DNA of 64,000 nucleotides. Origin: Defluviimonas aquaemixtae. Its GTDB lineage: Bacteria > Pseudomonadota > Alphaproteobacteria > Rhodobacterales > Rhodobacteraceae. The stretch's first letter is position 1; the number at the start of each line of letters is the position of its first letter. This document shows positions 1-8,308 of this stretch, in pieces. Position numbers and translations under genes: made by a program. The notes under the pieces are model-generated. The model was not told the origin of the DNA. It made no database searches and saw nothing but the letters and a program-made list of their open reading frames with translations. The stretch is from assembly GCF_900302475.1 (NCBI RefSeq), contig NZ_OMOQ01000003.1, positions 372,001 to 436,000 of the forward strand, given 5' to 3'.

Positions 1-1352
1 TCGACGGGGCGGATCTCGACCTGGGGGTCGAGAAGGCCCGTAGGGCGGATGACCTGTTCGGTGAAGACGCCGCCGGTCTGCTCCAGTTCCCACGACTGCG
101 GGGTGGCGGAGACGAAGACGGATTGCGGGCGCATCGCGTCCCATTCCTCGAATTTCAGGGGCCGGTTGTCCATGCAGGAGGGGAGCCGGAAGCCGTGTTC
201 GGCCAGCGTGAACTTGCGCCGGTAGTCGCCCTTGTACATGCCGCCGATCTGGGGGACGGAGACGTGGCTTTCGTCGGCGAAGACGATGGCGTGGTCGGGA
301 ATGAACTCGAAGAGCGTGGGCGGCGGTTCGCCGGGCGCGCGGCCGGTGAGGTAGCGGGAATAGTTCTCGATCCCCGCGCAGGAGCCGGTGGCCTCCAGCA
401 TCTCAAGATCGAAGTTGCAGCGCTGCTCAAGCCGCTGGGCTTCGAGGAGCTTGCCTTCGTCGTGGAGCTGCTTGAGGCGGAGCGCCAGTTCCTTGCGGAT
501 GCCGTGGATGGCTTGCTGCAGCGTCGGGCGCGGGGTGACGTAGTGGGAATTCGCGTAGATGCGGATCTTGTCGAACGTGTCGGTCTTGGCTCCGGTCAGG
601 GGGTCGAATTCGGTGATGCCTTCCAGTTCCTCGCCGAAGAACGAAAACCGCCAGGCGCGGTCCTCGAGGTGGGCGGGCCAGAGGTCGACGGTGTCGCCCT
701 TCACGCGGAAGCTGCCGCGCTGGAAGGCGGCGTCCTGACGGCGGTATTGTTGGGCGACGAGATCGGCGAGGAACTTCCGCTGTTCGTAAAGCTTGCCCAC
801 CGCCATGTCCTGCGTCATGGCCGAATAGGTCTCGACCGAGCCGATGCCGTAGATGCAGGAGACCGAGGCGACGATGATCACGTCGTCGCGTTCGAGAAGG
901 GCGCGGGTGGCTGAGTGGCGCATCCGGTCGATCTGCTCGTTGATCTGGGATTCCTTCTCGATATAGGTGTCCGAGCGCGGGACATAGGCCTCGGGCTGGT
1001 AGTAGTCGTAGTAGCTGACGAAGTACTCGACGGAGTTTTCCGGGAAGAACGACTTGAACTCGCCGTAGAGCTGGGCGGCGAGGGTCTTGTTGGGCGCGAG
1101 GATGATGGCCGGGCGCTGGGTTTCCTCGATCACCTTGGCCATGGTGTAGGTCTTGCCGGTGCCGGTCGCGCCCAGCAGGACCTGGTCGCGCTCGCCCGCG
1201 TTCACGCCCTGGCTCAGCTCCGCGATCGCGGTGGGCTGGTCGCCGGCCGGCGCGAAGTCGGTCTTCATGACGAATCGGCGGCCGCCTTCGAGCTTGGGCC
1301 GCGTCAGCACCTCGGGCCGGTGCATCGGCATGTTGGTGTTGTTGTGGGGCAT
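1..1352 (-). CDS. uvrB: UvrABC excinuclease subunit B (3' part cut by window edge)
   Basis: Nucleotide excision repair damage-verification helicase that works with UvrA and UvrC. About 450 N-terminal residues are visible. The Walker A motif [10 protein letters not shown] lies near residue 45. The [12 protein letters not shown] segment and the [13 protein letters not shown]-type box further on are UvrB hallmarks, and family proteins are about 700 residues, so the C-terminal helicase half and UvrC-binding tail lie outside the window. The start ATG gives [15 protein letters not shown], a common alphaproteobacterial N-terminus. I saw no clear GTTC-N7-GTTC LexA box in the 200 bp upstream. Identification is secure. 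Confidence 0.97.
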   Translation of the reverse strand, partial: MPHNNTNMPMHRPEVLTRPKLEGGRRFVMKTDFAPAGDQPTAIAELSQGVNAGERDQVLLGATGTGKTYTMAKVIEETQRPAIILAPNKTLAAQLYGEFKSFFPENSVEYFVSYYDYYQPEAYVPRSDTYIEKESQINEQIDRMRHSATRALLERDDVIIVASVSCIYGIGSVETYSAMTQDMAVGKLYEQRKFLADLVAQQYRRQDAAFQRGSFRVKGDTVDLWPAHLEDRAWRFSFFGEELEGITEFDPLTGAKTDTFDKIRIYANSHYVTPRPTLQQAIHGIRKELALRLKQLHDEGKLLEAQRLEQRCNFDLEMLEATGSCAGIENYSRYLTGRAPGEPPPTLFEFIPDHAIVFADESHVSVPQIGGMYKGDYRRKFTLAEHGFRLPSCMDNRPLKFEEWDAMRPQSVFVSATPQSWELEQTGGVFTEQVIRPTGLLDPQVEIRPV

Positions 1353-1791
1353 GGTGATTCCTTCTGGCCCTTGAGATTTGATCTGTTTTTGTTCCGGTTC
1401 AAGGCGAATGCGCCCGAGAACCGTTTCGCCGGCGGAAACGAACGGATTCGGGGCGTCGCTTTGTCGGGCGCATGGAAAAAGTGCATCCGGCGCGCGAATT
1501 TGGACAACTTTGAGTTGTATTTGTGTTGTCGAAGCTCTAGTCTGATCCGGCAAGCAGCAACTGACTGCCGGTCGCGGCACCCACCCAGCCACCACCCACC
1601 CTTGCTCCCAGAGCACCGACCGGCAGTCAGCCTTGCATGTCCAGGACTTCCCTGATCCAGCCGCCAAGCCGTTCCCGTCCGCTCAGCGGGGCTTTGCAGA
1701 CTTTGAAGCCGTTGCCGTCGATGACCGTACTTCAGGTAAGCATCCAATTGAGAGAGACTTGTGGAGCTTCCCCTGTGGCACGAAGAAGCCG
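1353..1791. other. Intergenic region upstream of uvrB, with hairpin and possible gene remnant
   Basis: About 440 bp with no complete gene. It holds the uvrB leader and a large inverted repeat (1561-1630, listed separately). On the minus strand, 1627-1735, a 36-codon open frame ends in [15 protein letters not shown] and looks protein-like, but it has no start and an in-frame stop just upstream. It may be the C-terminal scrap of a lost gene. The remaining sequence shows nothing I recognise. Confidence 0.4.
1561..1630. repeat. 14-bp perfect inverted repeat enclosing a G-quadruplex-type loop
   Basis: CTGACTGCCGGTCG at 1561-1574 is exactly reverse-complementary to 1617-1630. The 42-nt loop has four CCC runs (1580-1582, 1584-1586, 1595-1597, 1599-1601), i.e. 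a GGG-N-GGG-N8-GGG-N-GGG pattern on the minus strand, which is the strand uvrB is read from. No T-run follows, so a simple intrinsic terminator is not obvious. Confidence 0.6.
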
Positions 1792-2139
1792 TTAATTTCC
1801 GTCAAGTAGACCGACTGTGTTGCCCTCGGGGTCAGAGAACTCCAAATAGCGCAAGGTGTCGAAACCTTCGACCTTAACCGGCTCGGGCAACTCGATTCCC
1901 GCGTCTGACAGGCGTTCAATCTGAGCGTCGAGGTCCGGGACGTGCAGCGTCACGGTTGTGCGACTTTGTTCCTCGGAACTATCGAGAACCTGAAACAAAA
2001 CGTCATCCGTGAGAACCCATTCGTGGCAAGACGGCATCGGCTCGCGGTCCCAGCGTCGGCCAATCAGCTTCGCCCACCAGTTGGATTGGGCGGCGAAATC
2101 GGCCGCGTTGATACTTAGGAAAACATGATTGATATTCAT
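1792..2139 (-). CDS. Glyoxalase/VOC-superfamily protein
   Basis: A 115-residue single-domain vicinal-oxygen-chelate fold protein. It opens MNINHVFLSINAADF and closes with LEFSDPEGNTVGLLDGN, the usual C-terminal strand of glyoxalase/bleomycin-resistance/dioxygenase-like proteins, where D-P-E-G-N with a metal-ligand Glu is typical. The start at 2139 is chosen because GGAGG lies nine bases upstream; a longer frame from 2193 lacks one. The substrate cannot be deduced; most small stand-alone members are uncharacterised. Probably a cytosolic monocistronic gene. Confidence 0.8.
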   Translation of the reverse strand: MNINHVFLSINAADFAAQSNWWAKLIGRRWDREPMPSCHEWVLTDDVLFQVLDSSEEQSRTTVTLHVPDLDAQIERLSDAGIELPEPVKVEGFDTLRYLEFSDPEGNTVGLLDGN

Positions 2140-2393
2140 GGTTCCAAGCCTCCGCTCTCGGGCCGCTGGCAGTGGAAGAACCAGCGTGGCCAACGAAGGG
2201 TTCCATGCTTCATAGTGGAGAACGGGCGCGTTGCTCGTCTCTTGTAAGCGGATATTCGTTCATCTGGCAGGATCAGGCTTAGTGGGCTCCAAGGCGCTGA
2301 GCCGTCGCCGACAATCCCGCCCGACGCCGCCAAGGCCCTTGCGAAGGCCAGCGCGTTTCGGGATAAGGGGCCGAAGCCAGACGGAGTACGTCC

Positions 2394-2705
2394 ATGCGCG
2401 CGCGCATCTATCAGCCGTCCCGCAATGCCATGCAGTCGGGAACCGCGAAGACCCGTCAGTGGATACTGGATTTCGCGCCGGCCGAGGCGCGCGAGGTCGA
2501 TCCGCTCATGGGCTGGACCGGTTCGGGCGACACGCAGGCGCAGGTCCGGCTGAGATTCGACAGCCGCGCGGCGGCCGAGGACTATGCCCGCACGCACGGC
2601 ATCGACTACGTGCTGGCCGAACCCCAACAGCGCCGGCTCAACATCCGCCCGCGCGGCTACGGCGAGAACTTCGCGACCGACCGCCGCAGCCCCTGGACGC
2701 ACTGA
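2394..2705 (+). CDS. NADH dehydrogenase accessory subunit, NDUFS4-like (ETC complex I)
   Basis: 103 residues with the pattern [16 protein letters not shown], then [17 protein letters not shown] and [10 protein letters not shown], matching the bacterial family related to mitochondrial NDUFS4 (18-kDa subunit of respiratory complex I), a supernumerary subunit kept by alphaproteobacteria. It acts on the matrix/cytoplasmic arm of complex I. It stands alone here, 48 bp before a periplasmic protein gene, and not in a nuo operon, which is the normal arrangement in this group. Confidence 0.88.
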   Translation: MRARIYQPSRNAMQSGTAKTRQWILDFAPAEAREVDPLMGWTGSGDTQAQVRLRFDSRAAAEDYARTHGIDYVLAEPQQRRLNIRPRGYGENFATDRRSPWTH

Positions 2706-2753
2706 CCGCCCGTCGCGTCGGGCGCTTGCGCATTGGAGACAAGAGGATTTCCC

Positions 2754-4208
2754 ATGTCCCTTGCATTTCGCGCCGGGACGGCGCTTTCCCTGTTCATCGC
2801 GTCCGGGCCGGCCTTTTCGGAGCCGGCCACGCCCGAGGGCGCGACGCGTCTGAAAGAGCTGTTTCAGACCTATCTCGGCAACACGCCTGACGTGATCACC
2901 GTCACCCCGGGCGGAGAGAACTACCGCGCGGTCGTCGATCCCAACCCCTTCTTCGCGCTGGGTGCGGAGGCGGGGCTGACGGGGACCGTGACGCCGATGA
3001 CGCTGACCTTGACCGACCAGGGCGGCGGCAAATGGGGCGTCGAGCAGGACGAACCCTTCGCCTTGACCATCGACGTGCCCGACGTGTTCAGTCTTGACCT
3101 CAGGATCGCTCAGTCGCGCTGGAGCGGCGTTTTCGACGAGGCGCTGATCGCCTTCGAGCAGGCGGAGGCGGAAATCTCGGGCATGCGTTTGGAGGAAACC
3201 TTCGCCGAGCCCGGCGGGCCCAAGATGTCGATCACCTATGCAATCGACGAAATGAGCTACGTCTCGCGCGCGACGGCCGCCATGGGTGGCGGCGTCGACG
3301 CGACGATGGACTACAAGGTCTCGGGGATCGTCGAGACGATCTCCTCGGCACCCAATCCCGACATGCCGATCCCGGTCAGCGCGACCTTCACCATCGACAG
3401 CTACGACGCGGCGGGCGAGGTGAAGGGGATGAGGACGCAAGGTCTTTACGCGCTGCTGTCATGGTTTGTCGCCCATCCGTCGGAAGAGGAAATCGAGGCC
3501 GATCTCGCGGGGACTTCGGACGCCATCGCAGCGGCGCTGCCGATCTTCGAGGCGCTGCACCTTTCCGGCACGTTCGACAATCTCGACGTCGTGACACCCT
3601 TCGGCGCGGGCGGTGCGGATGCCGGCCGCTTCGACATCGACCTGAACGGCGTCGTCGGCGAGGGGCGCCTGCGCGAGATGGTCGCGTTGCAGGGTCTCAG
3701 GCTGCCCGAGGAACTCATGCCGGACTGGGTGCCGCAACTTCTGCCCGATGAGGTGACGCTGGATTTCGCGGTATCCGGTTTCGACCTCGCCGCGCCGGCC
3801 GCCATGCTTCTCGAGGCGATGGCCGAAAACAAGGAACCCGACGACGCAAGGCAGGCCGAAATTCTGCGGGCGCTTCTCCCTGACGGCAAGCTCCACGTGA
3901 CCTTCGGGCCGGCGGGCGCAGCGTCGGATATCTACGATGTTGATATCGAGGCCGAGATCGTCGCCGGCCCCGCGGACGAGCCTGCGGGGTCCGCCTTCAT
4001 CTCGGCAGGCGGAATCGAAGCGGTGCTCGAGGCGCTGAACGATGCGCCGGACGACGTTCGCCAGGGGGCGGTGCCCGCAATCATGATGATGCGCGGCATC
4101 GCCAAGCCCGAGGAGGGCGGTCGCTACAGCTGGGACGTCGAATTTGCGGGCGAGAAGAAGGTTCTGGTCAACGGCATCGACCTGACCGCGCTGTCCAAGG
4201 GGCAGTGA
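2754..4208 (+). CDS. DUF2125-type exported protein
   Basis: 484 residues with a signal peptide (MSLAFRAGTALSLFIASG, cleavage near SGPAFS-EP). The rest is a beta-rich, Gly/Asp-rich body with short strands such as MTLTLTDQGGGKWGVEQDEP and a C-terminal VLVNGIDLTALSKGQ like other DUF2125 proteins of alphaproteobacteria, which are presumed periplasmic or outer-membrane-facing and have no known function. ATG 2754 is preferred over an upstream TTG (2733) because AGAGGA lies just before it. Its stop overlaps the GTG of the next gene, so the two are translationally coupled. Confidence 0.75.
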   Translation: MSLAFRAGTALSLFIASGPAFSEPATPEGATRLKELFQTYLGNTPDVITVTPGGENYRAVVDPNPFFALGAEAGLTGTVTPMTLTLTDQGGGKWGVEQDEPFALTIDVPDVFSLDLRIAQSRWSGVFDEALIAFEQAEAEISGMRLEETFAEPGGPKMSITYAIDEMSYVSRATAAMGGGVDATMDYKVSGIVETISSAPNPDMPIPVSATFTIDSYDAAGEVKGMRTQGLYALLSWFVAHPSEEEIEADLAGTSDAIAAALPIFEALHLSGTFDNLDVVTPFGAGGADAGRFDIDLNGVVGEGRLREMVALQGLRLPEELMPDWVPQLLPDEVTLDFAVSGFDLAAPAAMLLEAMAENKEPDDARQAEILRALLPDGKLHVTFGPAGAASDIYDVDIEAEIVAGPADEPAGSAFISAGGIEAVLEALNDAPDDVRQGAVPAIMMMRGIAKPEEGGRYSWDVEFAGEKKVLVNGIDLTALSKGQ

Positions 4209-4675
4209 GCGGCGTGATCATCCGGCCCGAAAGCCCGCTGTCGGCCGATCTCGCGCTGCTGATGGGGCGGCACAGCGCCGACATGCATTCGGCCGACGCG
4301 CCGCCCGAGAGCATGCATATGCTGGACGCGGGCGCGCTGGCCGGGCCGGGGATCGACTTCTTCGTCATGCGCGAAGGGGATCGGCCGATCGGCATGGGGG
4401 CGCTGAAACGGATCGACGCGCGCCACGCCGAGATCAAGTCCATGCACGTGCTGGCAGAACTCCGGGGCCGGGGTCTGGCGCGCGCGATGCTCGACCACCT
4501 GATCGCCGAGGCGCGGATGGCAGGCTACCAGCGCTTGAGCCTCGAGACCGGGGCGCAGGCCGTATTTCTCGCGGCGCGAGAGCTTTACACGCGGGCGGGG
4601 TTCAAGGAATGCCCGCCGTTCGAGGGCTACAAGCCGGACCCGCATTCGGTCTTCATGACGCGGGAATTGGGCTGA
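4205..4675 (+). CDS. GNAT-family N-acetyltransferase
   Basis: 156 residues of a single GNAT fold. The acetyl-CoA-binding motif A is seen as IKSMHVLAELRGRGLARAML (R-G-x-G-L-A), and the C-terminal segment ELYTRAGFKECPPFEGYK is the usual GNAT ending. It most resembles the PhnO/YiiD-like group with an EIKSMHV strand. The GTG start at 4205 overlaps the preceding TGA (GTGA), indicating coupling to the DUF2125 gene. The substrate is unknown. Confidence 0.88.
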   Translation: MSGVIIRPESPLSADLALLMGRHSADMHSADAPPESMHMLDAGALAGPGIDFFVMREGDRPIGMGALKRIDARHAEIKSMHVLAELRGRGLARAMLDHLIAEARMAGYQRLSLETGAQAVFLAARELYTRAGFKECPPFEGYKPDPHSVFMTRELG

Positions 4676-4681
4676 GGCTGC

Positions 4682-5350
4682 TCAGTCGCCGATGCTCATG
4701 GCAAGCACCTGGCTGATCTCGGTCAGACTACGGCCGGATTGCCGGTTCCACGCGTTGAAGGCGCTCTGTACGGCGGCGAGATCGCGCTTCGACGTGGGCG
4801 CCTTGTCGACGACGCCCTCTGCGATGAGGCGCGCGGTGACGTCCTTCGACAGGACGAATGCCGGCTTGCCCATGACGCGCAGGACCCGCTGGCCCGTCGC
4901 TCCGCCCAGCCGGGACCCGCGTTTCGACAAAAGGTCGAGCAGGCCGACATAATCCTTGTCCGGCCAGTCCGCGAAGAACCGCGCGGCCGTGCCGTATTCG
5001 CGCGCGAGATCCGTGAGGAAGACCGCGTTGGAGATGACGGCGGAAAGTTTTGCGCCGTTTCGGACGACGCCCTTGTCGGCGAGCAGCCGGTCAAGCTCGG
5101 CATCGCCGTAAAGCGCCACGCGGGAGGGCTCGAAACCCTCGAAGGCGGACTCGAACCCGTCCCATTTCGCCTCTATCACTTTCCAGTTGAACCCGGCCTG
5201 AAAGATGCTTTTCGCCATCGTGGACAGCCAGCGGTCGTCGGTGGTCTGCACAATCTCTTCGGGCGCGAGTGGCTTGGTCAGCCGCGCTTCCACTGCCGCC
5301 GCGCCTTTTCGCTTTGCGGCGATGGCGTAGATTTCCGTGAAGCTACGCAT
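4682..5350 (-). CDS. DNA-3-methyladenine glycosylase I-like protein (HhH-GPD)
   Basis: About 222 residues related to Tag, the base-excision enzyme removing 3-methyladenine. Visible family features include W-L-S-T-M-A-K-S-I-F-Q-A-G-F-N-W, which matches the Tag F-Q-A-G-L-S-W stretch, and the D-K-G-V-V-R-N-G-A-K segment (I-R-N-x-x-K in Tag). The zinc-binding Cys/His pair of classical Tag at the N-terminus is absent, so this is a divergent branch and activity is uncertain. I prefer ATG 5350 (MRSFTEIY) over 5356 because GGAG is seven bases before it. Confidence 0.78.
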   Translation of the reverse strand: MRSFTEIYAIAAKRKGAAAVEARLTKPLAPEEIVQTTDDRWLSTMAKSIFQAGFNWKVIEAKWDGFESAFEGFEPSRVALYGDAELDRLLADKGVVRNGAKLSAVISNAVFLTDLAREYGTAARFFADWPDKDYVGLLDLLSKRGSRLGGATGQRVLRVMGKPAFVLSKDVTARLIAEGVVDKAPTSKRDLAAVQSAFNAWNRQSGRSLTEISQVLAMSIGD

Positions 5351-5474
5351 TGGCATTCTCCGGGGTCCTTGAGGGCGATGCCTGGGCCGAAGCGAAGTAT
5401 ATCCTGACAGGCCAGTATATCCAGACGCGCGAGCCTTGCGTGGGTGACCTCTCAGCCGGTAAAGGGAAGGAAGC

Positions 5475-5551
5475 GGTCCCGTAGCTCAACTGGATAGAGC
5501 AGCTGACTTCTAATCAGCAGGTTGAGGGTTCGAGTCCTTCCGGGATCGCCA
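5475..5551 (+). tRNA. tRNA-Arg (anticodon TCT)
   Basis: A 77-nt cloverleaf. The acceptor GGTCCCG pairs with CGGGATC (one G-U), the D-arm is AGCTC-AACTGGATA-GAGC, the anticodon arm GCTGA-CTTCTAA-TCAGC has anticodon TCT, the T-arm holds GGTTCGAGTCC, and CCA is encoded. It reads AGA/AGG codons. The 3' half is duplicated at 44317-44364, marking it as the island integration target; the tRNA gene itself stays intact. Confidence 0.97.
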
Positions 5552-5552
5552 A
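5505..5552 (+). other. attL core: 48-bp tRNA 3' end
   Basis: These 48 bp, from the anticodon stem through CCA plus one base, are identical to 44317-44364. The match breaks at T/A before and A/T after, so the shared segment is exactly 48 bp. This is the standard signature of tyrosine-integrase insertion into a tRNA 3' end. Confidence 0.95.
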
Positions 5553-5599
5553 AACTTTCAATTACTTACATAGTCGAGCGCTGTCGCGCTTATTTTCTA

Positions 5600-5619
5600 G
5601 GTAAGCGCAGGGTAAGCAA
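5600..5619 (+). promoter_or_regulatory. Putative integrase arm-binding repeats, left end
   Basis: GGTAAGC (5600-5606), four bases, then GGTAAGCAA (5611-5619): two repeats one helical turn apart, 48 bp inside attL. The same arrangement and spacing recur at 44169-44188, in the same orientation. That both island ends share it points to arm-type binding sites for the island integrase. Confidence 0.65.
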
Positions 5620-5687
5620 CTGCGTCGATTTTCCCGTTGATTTCCCGTTCCGGCTGTCCGAGCGTTCGGGGCAACAGGGAGGAGTTC

Positions 5688-6467
5688 ATGGGCCATATTC
5701 GGCTCGGGACGTTGCCGCGCTCAAAGAAGTGGCGGGACGTCATCGATATCCTGGAATCGGGCGCGGATGTTCTCGCGGTGGCCGAAGCGGCGGCGCGCGC
5801 GTCGGAATTGGATCTCGACCGGGCCTCCGATGACCCGCGGTTCCAGTTCATCGCGCGCCTCATGGTCCAATTGCCGCTCCTGGCGCGCGCTCCAGGGTTT
5901 CCCTCTGCGCTGGAAGACCTCGGGGCGGGACCAAATGCGCTGCAGTCCATACCCGACCTGCTTGTCGGACTGAACCGGATCATCGAGCAGAACACGTTCG
6001 AGGCCGGCCGATCCTCGGATCCCGGAGAATTGGCGCGGCTCGCATTGGTCGAAACGCTCTCCGCCCATCTCACCGACCGGCTGCCTTCCCTCTTCGCGCC
6101 GGAGCCCACGGAGATCCGTCGCGCCCTCGCCGCGTTCGCCGGTGGACAGGCGTTTGCCAGTCTTGCCCGGGACTTCTTCGCCCGGCTGACCTACCGGTCG
6201 CTCGACTATTATCTCAGCCGAGAACTCGCGAACCACACCGGGCCAGGACGCCGCTTTTCCACAGATGCCGACCGTACGGCATTCCAACGGGCGCTTGCTA
6301 CGCACGTGTTCGAGGCGTCGCGGATCGTGGAGGCCTTCGCCGCGGGCTGGTATGGCAAGACCGTCTGGAGGGACCAGAAGCTCAACCAGGAGGAAATCAA
6401 CCGCTTCACGCGGTATGCCTTCAGCAAGATGAGATCCGAGCTTGGGCGCCGCCGCGCCGCCGCCTGA
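5688..6467 (+). CDS. Unknown helical protein, first gene of QatC-like operon
   Basis: 259 residues, no family I can name. It begins MGHIRLGTLPRSKKWRDVID and is nearly all predicted helix, with alternating Ala/Leu/Arg blocks, no signal peptide and no membrane segment. The C-terminal part (KTVWRDQKLNQEEINRF) is basic and may bind nucleic acid or a partner. ATG 5688 follows GGGAGGAG. Its last 26 bp overlap the start of the PP-loop gene, so the two are almost certainly co-translated and functionally linked. By analogy with other operons holding QatC-like genes it may be a defence partner, but this is inference. Confidence 0.75.
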   Translation: MGHIRLGTLPRSKKWRDVIDILESGADVLAVAEAAARASELDLDRASDDPRFQFIARLMVQLPLLARAPGFPSALEDLGAGPNALQSIPDLLVGLNRIIEQNTFEAGRSSDPGELARLALVETLSAHLTDRLPSLFAPEPTEIRRALAAFAGGQAFASLARDFFARLTYRSLDYYLSRELANHTGPGRRFSTDADRTAFQRALATHVFEASRIVEAFAAGWYGKTVWRDQKLNQEEINRFTRYAFSKMRSELGRRRAAA

Positions 6468-8304
6468 GCACCGGGTCCGGTGTCTGGGGCATGTCGCGGG
6501 GCCGCGGCGGGGCGAGCGACTCACGTTCGAGATCGACGGTGAGACCCGCCATGCCACCCTTCGCATCGGGCAACTGACGAAGGAACTGGCTGCCAGCCTG
6601 CCCGCAAAGACCCTCGACCTCCTCGACCTCGCGACCCTCGTCTACGCGGTCGACGCGGCGGTCCGTCGTGGTGGAACTGCGGATCAGCGCATGGGCGCGA
6701 AGTGGTATCGCCGCTTCCTGATCGAAATGCCGGTGCGCGACCTCGCTGCCTGGAGTGATTTCGACTTGAAGCGTGAACTCGAAGAGATGCTCCTCTTCCT
6801 GTCCGGCGACCGCTTCGAGTTTGCATTCCGCGCGACGGAAGACCTGGTGCAGACCGCTTCGCCCTTCTTCAGATTCGGCCCGGACGAAGGCTGGAGACCA
6901 GACCGTGTGTTGATGTTCTCGGGCGGCCTAGATTCCTTCGCGGGCGCTCTCGAGGAGATCGTGGATCACGGCAACCGGGTCGCCCTCATCAGTCACTTTT
7001 CGTCGACCAAGATCGCGCCGATCCAGCGTGACCTTGTTGCCGCATTGAAAGATGGCCTCGGAAAGAACATGGCACGGCACTTTCCCGTGCAGATCCAGCT
7101 CGGCAAGGGAACAAACCTGGAGGGCACGCACCGCACGCGTTCGTTCCTCTTCGCCGCGCTTGGCACCGTTGTTGCCCTTGCGTTCAACCGCGACCGCGTT
7201 TCCTTCCACGAGAACGGCATCGTCAGTCTCAACCTCGCACCTGTCGCCAACGTCCTCGGCACCCGTGCCTCCCGGACGACGCATCCGCAGGCGCTGGACC
7301 GGTTCACCTCGTTCTTCGGCCAATTGGTCGGGACAGGCATGCGGATCGACAACCCGTTCTTCTGGAAGACCAAGACCGACGTTCTCTTGACGATCAGCCG
7401 GCTGAAGATGGCGGACCAGATCGCGCACACGCGCAGCTGCGCCGACGTTCACAACCAGACGATTCAACACGTGCATTGCGGGCGCTGCTCCCAGTGCATC
7501 GACCGCAGGTTCGCCGTTCTTGCCGCGGGCCTGGAACGGTTCGACCCGGCCGAGGCCTATCGCATCGACCTGTTGACCGGGGAACGGAATGCCGTACAGG
7601 ACCGAGAGATGGCGCTCTCCTACCTGCGCAACGCGATCGAGGCAGAGTTTACGACGCCTATTTCACTCCTCGCGAGCCATCCGGAGATCGTCGCGGCGAT
7701 CACCCATGTCGGCGAGCCGACTGCTCCGGCGCTGGACAGGATCGTGGCACTGCTCAATCGTCATGGCCGGGCGGTTGCGGATGTGATCCAGAGCGCGACA
7801 GACCGGCGCCCGCCGTCGGACTTCCCGGCGGACAGCCTTCCCAACCTCTTCGGCGACATCCGACGCGCGCAAATGAGTGCGTATCCACCACTCGGCGCTG
7901 ACCGTAGCACAGAAGCCGCGCAGCCGCGGTTCGTCACCCTTGTCTTCGACGACGAGCGGAAGCGACTTAGTATCGAGGATCGGATCGACATTGGATCGGG
8001 CGCGACCTACCGCCTGCTTCGCGCGCTCGCGGAGTATCACCTGGCGGCGGCAGGCAAAGGACTCGACCCGTTCGACTATCCAATGATCGCAGCACAGAAG
8101 CTGGCCCACAAACTCGCCGTTGCCTCTGATGAGCATGTCCGCAAGTCTGTCATGCGGGCCAGAACCCTTCTGGCGAAACGTTTCGCTTCGGCGCAGCTGG
8201 ACCCAGAGCTCGGGCGAGGTGTCATCGAGAACAATCCTTGGCGCGGATACCGGCTCGATCCACAGCTTGTGGCCGTGCGCCTCGGGTCGCTGGACATGGG
8301 CTGA
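6442..8304 (+). CDS. QatC/QueC-like PP-loop protein with C-terminal winged-helix-like domain
   Basis: 620 residues from a TTG start that overlaps the upstream gene. Domains: N-terminal about 150 residues of unknown fold; PP-loop ATP pyrophosphatase motif SGGLDS at residues 160-165; a QueC/QatC-type segment HRTRSFLFAALG and HENGIVSLNLAP followed by TTHPQ (about 230-283); a zinc site C333...C346-x2-C349-x2-C352 (HCGRCSQC). Residues about 500-620 (ATYRLLRALAEYH... to NNPWRGYRLDP) resemble a winged helix. QueC makes 7-cyano-7-deazaguanine; QatC is the homologue in Qat anti-phage systems. Lacking other queuosine genes nearby, a conflict role is more likely than tRNA/queuosine synthesis. Confidence 0.82.
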   Translation: MGAAAPPPEHRVRCLGHVAGPRRGERLTFEIDGETRHATLRIGQLTKELAASLPAKTLDLLDLATLVYAVDAAVRRGGTADQRMGAKWYRRFLIEMPVRDLAAWSDFDLKRELEEMLLFLSGDRFEFAFRATEDLVQTASPFFRFGPDEGWRPDRVLMFSGGLDSFAGALEEIVDHGNRVALISHFSSTKIAPIQRDLVAALKDGLGKNMARHFPVQIQLGKGTNLEGTHRTRSFLFAALGTVVALAFNRDRVSFHENGIVSLNLAPVANVLGTRASRTTHPQALDRFTSFFGQLVGTGMRIDNPFFWKTKTDVLLTISRLKMADQIAHTRSCADVHNQTIQHVHCGRCSQCIDRRFAVLAAGLERFDPAEAYRIDLLTGERNAVQDREMALSYLRNAIEAEFTTPISLLASHPEIVAAITHVGEPTAPALDRIVALLNRHGRAVADVIQSATDRRPPSDFPADSLPNLFGDIRRAQMSAYPPLGADRSTEAAQPRFVTLVFDDERKRLSIEDRIDIGSGATYRLLRALAEYHLAAAGKGLDPFDYPMIAAQKLAHKLAVASDEHVRKSVMRARTLLAKRFASAQLDPELGRGVIENNPWRGYRLDPQLVAVRLGSLDMG

Positions 8305-8308
8305 CGGA

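Noticed and set aside
123-914. Long plus-strand frames across 123-1655
   Set aside because: Antisense to uvrB; the minus-strand frame has all UvrB motifs.
1627-1735. 36-codon protein-like minus-strand frame
   Set aside because: No start codon and an immediate upstream stop; noted only as a possible remnant.
1733-1743. GGTAAGCATC resembling the integrase arm repeat
   Set aside because: Single copy, outside the island and without the paired repeat.
2136-3440. 434-codon minus-strand frame
   Set aside because: Shadow of the complex I subunit and DUF2125 genes; Arg/Gly/His-rich composition typical of antisense high-GC frames.
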